5,911 nucleotides of DNA, from NCBI GenBank assembly GCA_046760985.1, contig JBHIFE010000084.1:1-5911 (forward strand). Reading direction: 5' to 3'. Every line of letters starts with the position of its first letter. Position 1 is the stretch's first letter. The notes beneath the pieces were generated by a model that had not been told where the DNA came from, made no database searches, and was given only the letters and a program-made list of their open reading frames with translations. Positions 1-5,600 of the stretch are shown one piece after another. The DNA is from JBHIFE01 sp046760985 (lineage in GTDB: Bacteria; Chloroflexota; Dehalococcoidia; Dehalococcoidales; RBG-16-60-22). The position numbers and the translations under genes are program-made.

Positions 1-114
1 AGCATTTTCGTTGGTGCCATCTTTATGTCGTTTTACTTCCTCGTCGAGCTGGTGGATAATATACGCCAGGCACTGGAAAGGGCTCCTATTTTCACTGCTG
101 GCGGAGAGGAGTAG
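1..114 (+). CDS. TRAP transporter small membrane subunit (DctQ type), C-terminal end only
   Basis: The window opens inside this gene; 37 residues and a TAG stop remain. The visible peptide begins with a hydrophobic stretch (SIFVGAIFMSFYFLVELV), fitting the end of the last membrane helix of a DctQ protein, followed by a short polar tail ending GGEE. The assignment rests mainly on position: a DctM-type permease starts 6 bp after the stop, and dctQ-dctM is the usual TRAP order. DctQ is the four-helix subunit that pairs with DctM in the inner membrane. The periplasmic binding protein (DctP) is not in view and would be expected further upstream. The tail alone is not diagnostic, so the family call is an inference from context. 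Confidence 0.75.
   Translation, partial: SIFVGAIFMSFYFLVELVDNIRQALERAPIFTAGGEE
103..111 (+). promoter_or_regulatory. Ribosome binding site for the TRAP large subunit (TTG start)
   Basis: GGAGAGGAG lies inside the last codons of the upstream dctQ-like gene, with its 3' end 9 nt before the TTG at 121. It supports the TTG start over the next in-frame ATG at 193, which falls within the first membrane helix. The arrangement suggests translational coupling of the two transporter subunits. Confidence 0.65.
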
Positions 115-120
115 TCACAA

Positions 121-1422
121 TTGGACATAGTTATTGACCTGATAATCCTGATAGTGCTCCTCATCCTCGGGGTGCCAGTTCCCTTTTGTTTCATGGCTGC
201 CGTCCTGTTCATGATTGCCTTGCACGGCTATAGCTTTGAATTTCTGTTGCCCATTTCCTTTTACGCCCTGAACTCGCTACCCCTCCTTGCTGTTCCCTTC
301 TTTATCATGGCTGGGGGGCTCATGGGCTCGTCAGGTATTGCCGAGCGGTTGGTCAATGTCGCCTCAGCCTTGGTCGGCAGGGTCAAGGGTGGGCTGGGGA
401 GTGCCACTGTGGTGGCTTGTGCTATCTTTGGGGCAGTGGCTGGCACCTGCTCAGCGGCAGTGGCTGCCATCGGCTCTATTATGATTCCGCGGATGGAGGC
501 AGAAGGCTTCCCCAGGGGGCATACCACTGGGCTAGTAGCTTGTGCTTCAGTGCTGGGGCAACTCATCCCGCCCAGCGTGCCCATGATACTCTTTGCCTGG
601 GTGACCCGATTATCGGTAGCCGCCTGCTTCCTAGCCACAGTGGGGCCAGGCATCCTACTGGTAATAATCTACAGCTTTATCAACTGGTTGATGTGCCGCA
701 GGATACCAACCATAAAAGTCCCGCCCCCGGTAAGCCCTTGGCAGCAGGTCAGGGAGGTAGGACGTACCAGTTATCGGGGATTTTTTGCCCTGCTGGCGCC
801 CCTCATCATCTTGGGGAGCATCTACGGTGGCTTTACCACCGCCACCGAGGCAGCAACGCTGGCGGTGCTCTACACCATTCCCGTGGGCTTCCTCATCTAC
901 CGAAGGCTGACCGTCAGGGAACTGGGGCGTACCCTGTTTACCACCGCCACCACCACCGGGGTAATTATACTCTTGCTCTTTTTCGTGACGATGTTGGGCC
1001 GTATCTACACCATGGAGAATGTCCCGCAGCGCCTCATCGCCACGATGGTAGGTATCTCGGAAAACAAATATGTAATACTGCTCATGGTCAACGTGTTCTT
1101 GATTATTGTCGGCATGCTCATGGACGATTTCAGCGGCACCCTTCTGGCGGCACCCCTTCTGTTCCCCCTTATGAAGCATATCGGGGTTAGTCCTTTCCAC
1201 TTTGCCGCTATTATGGGCACCAACCTGGGGCTGGGCAATGTAACACCACCCTGCGCCCCCATCCTCTACCTGGCAGGACGAATAGGCAATAGCCGGTTCG
1301 ACGAAATGATAAAACCGGCGCTGACCTTTATGATCTTTGGCTGCCTGCCAGTAGTGCTGGTCACCACCTATTGGCCTGATTTGTCCTTGTTCCTGCCGCG
1401 GCTGATTATGGGAATTGAGTAA
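121..1422 (+). CDS. dctM: TRAP transporter large permease subunit (DctM family)
   Basis: At 433 residues this is full length for DctM, the large subunit that carries substrate across the inner membrane using a sodium or proton gradient. It is hydrophobic throughout, with roughly a dozen helices. Family landmarks are LLAVPFFIMAGGLM (55-68), the GAVAGTCSAAVAAIG loop (104-118) followed by IPRME, GQLIPPSVPMI (146-156), GGFTTATEAA (236-245), GMLMDDFSGTLLAAPLLFPL (331-350) and NVTPPCAP (373-380). The TTG start at 121 is chosen for its ribosome site and because residues 5-20 then form the expected N-terminal helix. It follows the DctQ-like gene by 6 bp and precedes a PLP enzyme by 12 bp. TRAP systems carry organic acids, sialic acid, taurine and some amino acids; DctM does not reveal the cargo. 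Sampled lines are richer in G+C (about 47-60%) than the downstream genes. Confidence 0.93.
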   Translation: MDIVIDLIILIVLLILGVPVPFCFMAAVLFMIALHGYSFEFLLPISFYALNSLPLLAVPFFIMAGGLMGSSGIAERLVNVASALVGRVKGGLGSATVVACAIFGAVAGTCSAAVAAIGSIMIPRMEAEGFPRGHTTGLVACASVLGQLIPPSVPMILFAWVTRLSVAACFLATVGPGILLVIIYSFINWLMCRRIPTIKVPPPVSPWQQVREVGRTSYRGFFALLAPLIILGSIYGGFTTATEAATLAVLYTIPVGFLIYRRLTVRELGRTLFTTATTTGVIILLLFFVTMLGRIYTMENVPQRLIATMVGISENKYVILLMVNVFLIIVGMLMDDFSGTLLAAPLLFPLMKHIGVSPFHFAAIMGTNLGLGNVTPPCAPILYLAGRIGNSRFDEMIKPALTFMIFGCLPVVLVTTYWPDLSLFLPRLIMGIE

Positions 1423-1434
1423 TAAGGGGGAAAA

Positions 1435-2469
1435 ATGATACCGTCAATAGCTAAATTGCCTCGTATATCCTTGGGTAACTACCCTACTCCCTTGATGGAG
1501 GCTTACCACTTATCAGCAGTCCTGGGTGGACCACGCATCATAATCAAGCGTGATGACCTGACCGGGCTAGCATTCGGTGGGAACAAGTGCCGCAAGCTTG
1601 AGTATGTGCTGGCAGATGCCCAGCAGAGAGGAATTGATACTCTTATAACTAGCGGCAGTTCGCAGTCTAATCATGCTTTGCAAACGGCAGCTGCGGGTCG
1701 TAAGTTAGGGATGCAGACCTTCTTGGTGTTGGTTAAGGGTATTCATGTGGAGATACAGGGCAATCTCCTGTTACAGAATATCCTCAATTCAGCAGTTAAA
1801 ATTCTTGATGTTGCCGACCCAAGTGAAATGTTTACCACCTTACTCAAAAAGATGAATGAACTGGCTGATGAGCTACGCAGCAAGGGGCGTAATCCTCTAG
1901 TAATTCCGGCTGGAGCTGAGGTTCCTCTGGGAACTGTTGGCTGGGTCAACGCTGCCGAAGAAATCAGCCAACAATTAAGGGATCAGAAAATAGATGTTCA
2001 ATATGTGGTTTTGCCCCATGGCGGAGGGGGTACCCAGGCGGGGCTAGTTCTGGGATTCAAACAGCTCAAACTCCCCCTTAATGTGGTTGGCATTAGCGTG
2101 ATGCATAAGAAAGGCAAGGCTATAGATGAAGTGGTCACCCTAGTTAATGAGACTGCCAAATTGCTAGCTCTGGATGTAGCCATCACTCCAGACGAGGTAA
2201 CGGTTTACGATGATTATGTAGGTCAAGGCTATGGAATAATCACTGACGATTGTATCGAGGCTATCAGATTAGTTGCCCAGACAGAGGGTATCTTTCTAGA
2301 CCCCGTCTACACCGGAAAAGCCATGGCTGGGCTTATAGATCTTATCCGCAAAGATCAATTTAGCTCAAAGGACACCGTAGTTTTTATTCATACCGGGGGT
2401 CTGCCGGGCGTATTTGCTTACCATCAAGAACTCGCCATACCCATGGAGCTTTCTCGTAACTTCTCTTAA
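1435..2469 (+). CDS. PLP-dependent D-cysteine desulfhydrase / ACC deaminase family enzyme
   Basis: At 344 residues this is a normal length for a fold-type II PLP enzyme of this family, which eliminates or deaminates small amino acids in the cytoplasm. Lys51 in GGNKCRKLEY is the expected PLP lysine; S78 and N79 in SSQSNH match the substrate/cofactor loop; GGGGT (196-200) is the phosphate-binding turn. With a constant offset of two from Pseudomonas ACC deaminase, Tyr268 and Tyr294 correspond to Y266 and Y292. The residues that mark ACC deaminase (Glu295, Leu322) are T293 and T320 here. VYTGKAMAGL and FIHTGG resemble D-cysteine desulfhydrase, which makes pyruvate, sulfide and ammonia. L-cysteate sulfo-lyase (CuyA) is a close relative and a real alternative, given the TRAP genes alongside. 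The ATG at 1435 follows AAGGGGG by 5 nt. Family is secure, substrate is not; I withhold a gene symbol. Confidence 0.88.
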   Translation: MIPSIAKLPRISLGNYPTPLMEAYHLSAVLGGPRIIIKRDDLTGLAFGGNKCRKLEYVLADAQQRGIDTLITSGSSQSNHALQTAAAGRKLGMQTFLVLVKGIHVEIQGNLLLQNILNSAVKILDVADPSEMFTTLLKKMNELADELRSKGRNPLVIPAGAEVPLGTVGWVNAAEEISQQLRDQKIDVQYVVLPHGGGGTQAGLVLGFKQLKLPLNVVGISVMHKKGKAIDEVVTLVNETAKLLALDVAITPDEVTVYDDYVGQGYGIITDDCIEAIRLVAQTEGIFLDPVYTGKAMAGLIDLIRKDQFSSKDTVVFIHTGGLPGVFAYHQELAIPMELSRNFS

Positions 2470-2511
2470 AGAGTCCTTGTATCTGAGAGTGTTCATCTTG
2501 GGGTGGGGCTG

Positions 2512-2531
2512 TTCAATATGGCAGAATTGAA
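2512..2531. repeat. Short inverted repeat upstream of alanine racemase
   Basis: TTCAAT (2512-2517) and its exact reverse complement ATTGAA (2526-2531) are separated by 8 bp, just before the racemase ribosome site. It sits in the only sizeable gap (82 bp) within the first gene block. No T-run follows, so it does not look like a terminator. It could be a small operator dyad or chance in an A+T-rich spacer. Confidence 0.25.
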
Positions 2532-2551
2532 ATATTTTAGGAAATTGGCAT

Positions 2552-3676
2552 ATGGGACAAGCAAGACAAAGTGTTGAAAGAGCCACAAGGGTAATTGTAG
2601 ATCTCAGAGCAGTGTCCCATAACGTGGCTGAAATACGAAAGAAGATAGGAAACGAAAGAAGTCTGATGGCTATGGTTAAGGCTAATGGCTACGGACATGG
2701 TGCTGTGGAAGTTAGCCAAGCCGCTCTCAGCAGTGGTGCAGATTCTCTCGGGGTTGCCTTTCCCGAGGAAGGACAACAGCTCAGAGAAGCAGGGATTGAG
2801 GCTCCCATCTTGGTCATAGGGTTGATCCAGCCGAAGGAAGCGTATAAGGTGGTAGAGTTCCGTTTGTCACAGGCGGTCGCCTCTATTGAACTCTTGGAGG
2901 CGTTGGACTGTGAAGCAGGTAAGGCTTCCACTAAGGTTAATGTTCATGTCAAGGTGGACACAGGTATGGGGCGGATTGGGTTAAATCCTGAGGACGCAGT
3001 CGGCTTCATTCGCAAGGTCATGGGCTTTAAAAATTTAAATCTTGAAGGAATATTTAGCCACTTTTCTTCAGCGGATGAAAGAGATAAGACCTTTTCAATG
3101 GGACAGCTTCAACTTTTTGAGCAGGTTATTAGTAACCTTCGACTTGCTGGCATTGAGGTGCCCAAAAAACACATGGCAAACAGTGCAGCAGTCCTAGACC
3201 TTCCTCAATCCTATTATGATATGGTCAGACCTGGGCTTATGATCTACGGTCTCTATCCCTCTAGGGAAGTCAGTCGCAGTATTGAGTTAAGACCAGCCAT
3301 GACCTTTAAAACTAGAATCTCTCAGGTCAAGGTTGTCCCCCGGGGAACTCCTATCAGCTATGGGAGGACATTCGTCACCAGGAAAAAGACTACCGTAGTA
3401 ACTCTTCCGGTGGGATACGGTGATGGCTATAATCGGCTACTATCAAATCGTGGGGAGGTGTTGATTAAGGGGCGCCGCGCTCCAGTCATCGGCACTGTTT
3501 GCATGGATATGTGCATGGTAGATGCTTCCAATGTGGAAGACGTCCAACCAGGGGATGAGGTAATTCTATTTGGCGGAGACCTCCCTGTGGAGGAGATTGC
3601 CGCCAAAATTGGCACCATCGTTAACGAAGTAGTTTGTGTTGTGAATAAAAGGGTACCCCGGATCTACATCCAATAA
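2552..3676 (+). CDS. alr: Alanine racemase
   Basis: This 374-residue protein has the full length of alanine racemase, a fold-type III PLP dimer that interconverts L- and D-alanine for peptidoglycan. The N-terminal barrel carries MVKANGYGHG (41-50) with PLP-lysine K43. Lys134 in VHVKVDTGMGR matches the carbamylated lysine of the Geobacillus enzyme, and R141 follows. H170, N210-S211 and RPGLMIYG (226-233) match cofactor contacts. The C-terminal beta domain has SYGRTF with Y270 as the second catalytic base, GYGDG (288-292), and CMDMCM (317-322) with D319. The protein ends RVPRIYIQ. Geobacillus Tyr354 in its SYRVPR motif appears as K366 here (NKRVPR), a position that varies in the family. ATG 2552 has AGGAAA 7 nt upstream. 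The gene lies 82 bp after the PLP lyase gene. It may be the housekeeping enzyme or a broader amino-acid racemase serving the neighbouring pathway; the sequence does not decide. Confidence 0.95.
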   Translation: MGQARQSVERATRVIVDLRAVSHNVAEIRKKIGNERSLMAMVKANGYGHGAVEVSQAALSSGADSLGVAFPEEGQQLREAGIEAPILVIGLIQPKEAYKVVEFRLSQAVASIELLEALDCEAGKASTKVNVHVKVDTGMGRIGLNPEDAVGFIRKVMGFKNLNLEGIFSHFSSADERDKTFSMGQLQLFEQVISNLRLAGIEVPKKHMANSAAVLDLPQSYYDMVRPGLMIYGLYPSREVSRSIELRPAMTFKTRISQVKVVPRGTPISYGRTFVTRKKTTVVTLPVGYGDGYNRLLSNRGEVLIKGRRAPVIGTVCMDMCMVDASNVEDVQPGDEVILFGGDLPVEEIAAKIGTIVNEVVCVVNKRVPRIYIQ

Positions 3677-3727
3677 ACAAGGCGAGAACTGAGAGCATAG
3701 CAAGGGGGACCGATTATCTACATTCAA
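3662..3727 (+). repeat. In-frame near-repeat of the alr 3' end
   Basis: ATCTACATCCAA (3662-3673), the last four sense codons of alr, recurs with one mismatch as ATCTACATTCAA (3716-3727). The offset is 54 bp, exactly 18 codons. In the alr frame the first copy reads PRIYIQ then stop; the second reads PIIYIQ, beyond a further in-frame TAG. It may be a relic of an old tandem duplication of the gene's tail, or coincidence. Confidence 0.3.
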
Positions 3728-3785
3728 AGGCAGGATATAGATATGCCATGTCTGAGACGGTGGAGGCGGAGGCAAAAACAGAAAA

Positions 3786-3816
3786 GGAAGCTTTATAGCT
3801 TCCCCCCATTTCTTTT
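3786..3816 (+). terminator. Rho-independent terminator after alr
   Basis: GGAAGCT (3786-3792) and AGCTTCC (3797-3803) form a perfect 7-bp stem with a TTAT loop. CCCCATTTCTTTT follows (3804-3816). The T-run is interrupted and set off by four Cs, so efficiency may be moderate. It lies 110 bp after the racemase stop and ahead of the next promoter, a sensible end for the first transcript. An A-run precedes the stem (AAAA, 3782-3785) but is too short and T-poor opposite to argue for a bidirectional terminator. Confidence 0.7.
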
Positions 3817-4043
3817 GGTAGAGCAAGTTGTACGAAAGACAAAACTTTTGGTTTGACCCTTAGCACTCCTCACTAAGAGAGTTTGAGCCCCTTTTGTTAG
3901 ATTTTTTACGGAAACTTCCTGAACTTTGCTTTATGGGATGGGTCTCACTCTGGTTACACCACGGGGCAAACTAGACGTACTCTTTAAAACCCAGCCGGCA
4001 CCTATGTAGTTTACTAAATTAGGTACTACTAAGTAATATTTGC

Positions 4044-4083
4044 GTGCCAATTGGCTATTTATTTGACAAAAAATAGTGCCAAT
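4044..4083. promoter_or_regulatory. Possible operator: palindrome and direct repeat around the -35 box
   Basis: GCCAATTGGC (4046-4055) is a perfect 10-bp palindrome just upstream of the -35 hexamer. GTGCCAAT occurs at 4044-4051 and again at 4076-4083 within the -35/-10 spacer; the 32-bp offset is close to three DNA turns. In addition TTGGCTATTT (4051-4060) pairs with AAATA-GT-GCCAA (4071-4082), a dyad with a two-base bulge centred on the -35 box. Such overlap is typical of repressor sites, but no regulator is identified. Confidence 0.4.
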
Positions 4084-4091
4084 AGTATTAT
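4063..4091 (+). promoter_or_regulatory. Sigma-70-type promoter for the response regulator/HEAT/glycosyltransferase genes
   Basis: A perfect TTGACA (4063-4068) is followed after exactly 17 bp by TATTAT (4086-4091), one mismatch from TATAAT. The surroundings are A+T-rich. Transcription would begin near 4098, giving a leader of about 50 nt before the TTG start at 4149. A second -10-like TATGAT at 4092-4097 has poor spacing (23 bp). This is the only strong promoter I can see in the window. Confidence 0.75.
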
Positions 4092-4135
4092 TATGATATA
4101 GCACGTTAGCCAGGATCTAACTGTATCAATGTAGC

Positions 4136-4142
4136 AGGGAGG
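4136..4142 (+). promoter_or_regulatory. Ribosome binding site for the response regulator (TTG start)
   Basis: AGGGAGG lies 6 nt before TTG 4149. It fixes the start so that the protein begins MARILIVEDD, the normal beginning of a receiver domain, and no other start would keep the acidic pair. Confidence 0.75.
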
Positions 4143-4148
4143 CTCTCG

Positions 4149-4526
4149 TTGGCACGGATATTGATAGTGGAAGATGACCCGGCTAGCAGCAGACTACTTA
4201 ACTTCAGACTAAAAAGCCTCGGTCATGAGACCATCATTGCTGTGGATGGTGGGGAGGCTCTGAAAACAGCCATGAAGGAGAAACCTGACCTTATTCTGCT
4301 GGATATCATGATGCCGATCATGAATGGATTTCAGGTTCTGCACCAACTCAAAGCGCAAGAGAAGACGAAGGATATCCCAATAATAATGCTCACTTCGAAG
4401 GTGCAAGAAAAGGATATCGTATTTGGATTAGAAAGCGGTGCCGCAGACTACGTCACTAAACCCTTCAGTTTTGCAGAATTGATCGCCCGAGTGAACCGTA
4501 CCCTTGCCTCTCGTTCCTCAAGCTGA
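4149..4526 (+). CDS. Single-domain response regulator (CheY-like receiver)
   Basis: This 125-residue cytoplasmic protein is one receiver domain with no output domain. It accepts a phosphoryl group from a histidine kinase and signals by protein contact. All key residues are present: the acidic pair D9/E8-D10 region in ILIVEDDP, phospho-acceptor D52 in LILLDIMMP, T82 in IIMLTSK, and K104 in YVTKPFSF, with Y101 as the switch aromatic. The protein ends in SRSSS about 15 residues after the last receiver strand/helix, leaving no room for a DNA-binding domain. It is first in the transcript from the promoter at 4063-4091. A HEAT-repeat protein gene follows after 30 bp in the same reading frame. No kinase is in the window. 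Its output is most simply the neighbouring HEAT protein or glycosyltransferase, but that is inference. Confidence 0.93.
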   Translation: MARILIVEDDPASSRLLNFRLKSLGHETIIAVDGGEALKTAMKEKPDLILLDIMMPIMNGFQVLHQLKAQEKTKDIPIIMLTSKVQEKDIVFGLESGAADYVTKPFSFAELIARVNRTLASRSSS

Positions 4527-4556
4527 TGCCGGACCCTCCCTTCGGTTGGCTGGACG

Positions 4557-5597
4557 ATGTTAGAAGCTATCTACATAATTGTATTTCTACAGTTACTCAT
4601 TCTAGTTGCTGGTCCCTACTTGGTCTTGCGTCGCTGGATAGTCAGTTTGATTGAGCGCTACACCGACAGACGTAAGCTTCGATTTGAGCCCTATGTTTTT
4701 AATCTTCTCAATGACCCTACAGCGACGGAACCACTGGAGGGTGGTCTCTTTCCTGGTGATAGAAGATTTATTAAAGAACTACTTTTGCAACAGGCAGCCC
4801 AGTTGAAAGGACAGGATAGGCGCAATATGACCACCGTCTTTGAGAAAGTCGGCTATGTGAAAAGTGAGATAAATGCTTTGCGTTCGAAGAGATGGTGGCG
4901 AAGGCTCGAGGCTGCCATCAGTTTGGGAATCATGCAGAGTCAAATTGCGGTTACTGCTCTTATCAATGCAGTAGGAGACCCCGTCGAAGACGTTAGACTG
5001 GCAGCGGTGAGGGCACTGGGGCAACTGAATGAACCGAGGGGGCTCCGGTTGCTTTTAGATGCAATAGAGGAGGGAGAGCGCTGGACAGGTAGCAGCATAG
5101 TTGAGGTAATCATAGGCATGGGTTCTGAGGTTAGCCGTGAGGTTGTCAACCGGCTAAAATCAACCACAAATGCCAATGCCCGTCTTTTGTATATACAACT
5201 CTGTGGCTTTCTGCGAATCACTGCTGCTCTGAGTTCACTCCTATTGCTGCTAAGAGATACTGATAAAGAGACTCGGGTCTCGGCAGCCAAAGCGTTGGGG
5301 CAGATAGAGGATGTGACCGCTGTAGAAAGCCTGATTATTTCACTTAGCGATGAGAGCTGGGAGGTTAGAGCTCAAGCAGCCAAGTCCCTAGGGACACTGG
5401 GAGACAAGCAAGCAGTAGGTAAGCTCAAGCGGGCGCTCTCAGATGAGAACTGGTCGGTTAGGCACAACGCAGCTGACGCTCTGTATCGACTTGGTGAAGA
5501 AGGTATAGAGGCTCTGCACGAGACCTTGCGTTTAAGTGAAGGAGTGCCACGCACCGTGGCAGCGCAAATATTGGCGGAAAGAGCTTTAGGGGTATAA
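4557..5597 (+). CDS. Membrane-anchored HEAT-repeat protein
   Basis: The 346-residue protein starts with one hydrophobic segment (about residues 4-24) followed by RR and a basic/charged stretch, suggesting an inner-membrane anchor with the rest in the cytoplasm. HEAT repeats of about 31 residues follow. The clear ones are DPVEDVRLAAVRALGQL (141-157), DTDKETRVSAAKALGQI (234-250), SDESWEVRAQAAKSLGTL (264-281) and SDENWSVRHNAADALYRL (295-312); a weaker one starts near 113, and 172-232 looks like degenerate repeats. Such solenoids bind proteins, and some cyanobacterial relatives are bilin lyases, for which nothing here argues. No catalytic motif is visible. The ATG at 4557 has only a weak ribosome site (GGCTGGA), so translation may depend on coupling to the upstream receiver gene, 30 bp away. 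A glycosyltransferase gene follows after 3 bp. I infer a scaffold that links signal to glycan synthesis. Confidence 0.85.
   Translation: MLEAIYIIVFLQLLILVAGPYLVLRRWIVSLIERYTDRRKLRFEPYVFNLLNDPTATEPLEGGLFPGDRRFIKELLLQQAAQLKGQDRRNMTTVFEKVGYVKSEINALRSKRWWRRLEAAISLGIMQSQIAVTALINAVGDPVEDVRLAAVRALGQLNEPRGLRLLLDAIEEGERWTGSSIVEVIIGMGSEVSREVVNRLKSTTNANARLLYIQLCGFLRITAALSSLLLLLRDTDKETRVSAAKALGQIEDVTAVESLIISLSDESWEVRAQAAKSLGTLGDKQAVGKLKRALSDENWSVRHNAADALYRLGEEGIEALHETLRLSEGVPRTVAAQILAERALGV
5588..5592 (+). promoter_or_regulatory. Ribosome binding site for the glycosyltransferase (TTG start)
   Basis: AGGGG lies in the last codons of the HEAT gene, 8 nt before TTG 5601. It favours that start over the in-frame ATG at 5652, which has no comparable site and would cut into the first membrane helix. 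Confidence 0.6.
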
Positions 5598-5600
5598 ACA

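Larger units (their letters stand above)
3677..4148. other. 472-bp intergenic region between the two gene blocks
   Basis: No credible gene lies here on either strand. From left to right it holds the tail near-repeat, a hairpin terminator (3786-3816), then about 225 bp without a supported feature, then the promoter/operator-like cluster at 4044-4091 and a short leader of roughly 50 nt. In the unexplained middle I see only weak dyads, such as CTTAG/CTAAG around 3859-3877. I found no tRNA-like cloverleaf and no recognisable riboswitch. Confidence 0.7.

Noticed and set aside
261..1262. Long open frames on the minus strand and in other frames within dctM
   Set aside because: They are shadows of a clear DctM gene, rich in residues that mirror its codon bias, and lack family motifs.
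1435..2469. Annotation as ACC deaminase
   Set aside because: The residues that distinguish ACC deaminase (Glu295 and Leu322 in Pseudomonas numbering) are both threonine here.
2470..2551. Possible terminator or promoter between the PLP lyase and alr genes
   Set aside because: There is only a 6-bp A+T-rich dyad with no T-run and no pair of hexamers with good spacing, so I cannot show that alr is separately transcribed.
3566..3826. Minus-strand open frame across the end of alr and the spacer
   Set aside because: Low-complexity proline/serine stretches, overlap with the conserved end of alr, and overlap with the terminator argue against a gene.
3841..3850. CAAAAC/TTTTG dyad near 3840-3850 as a second terminator
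   Set aside because: It has no loop of workable size and no G+C in the stem; hairpin formation is unlikely.
3743..3856. A 37-codon ORF (ATG after AGGA, 7 nt spacing) coding for a very basic peptide starting MPCLRRW
   Set aside because: It runs straight through the terminator hairpin at 3786-3816, its basic composition follows from purine-rich repeats (GGAGGCGGAGGC), and it resembles no family I know.
3958..4010. CACGGGGCAAACT followed by CCAGCCGGCACCTATGTAG, recalling parts of a GEMM-I c-di-GMP riboswitch
   Set aside because: The conserved GACGCAAAGCC core and the paired helices are missing, and the segment lies upstream of the promoter at 4063-4091, so it would not be in that transcript.
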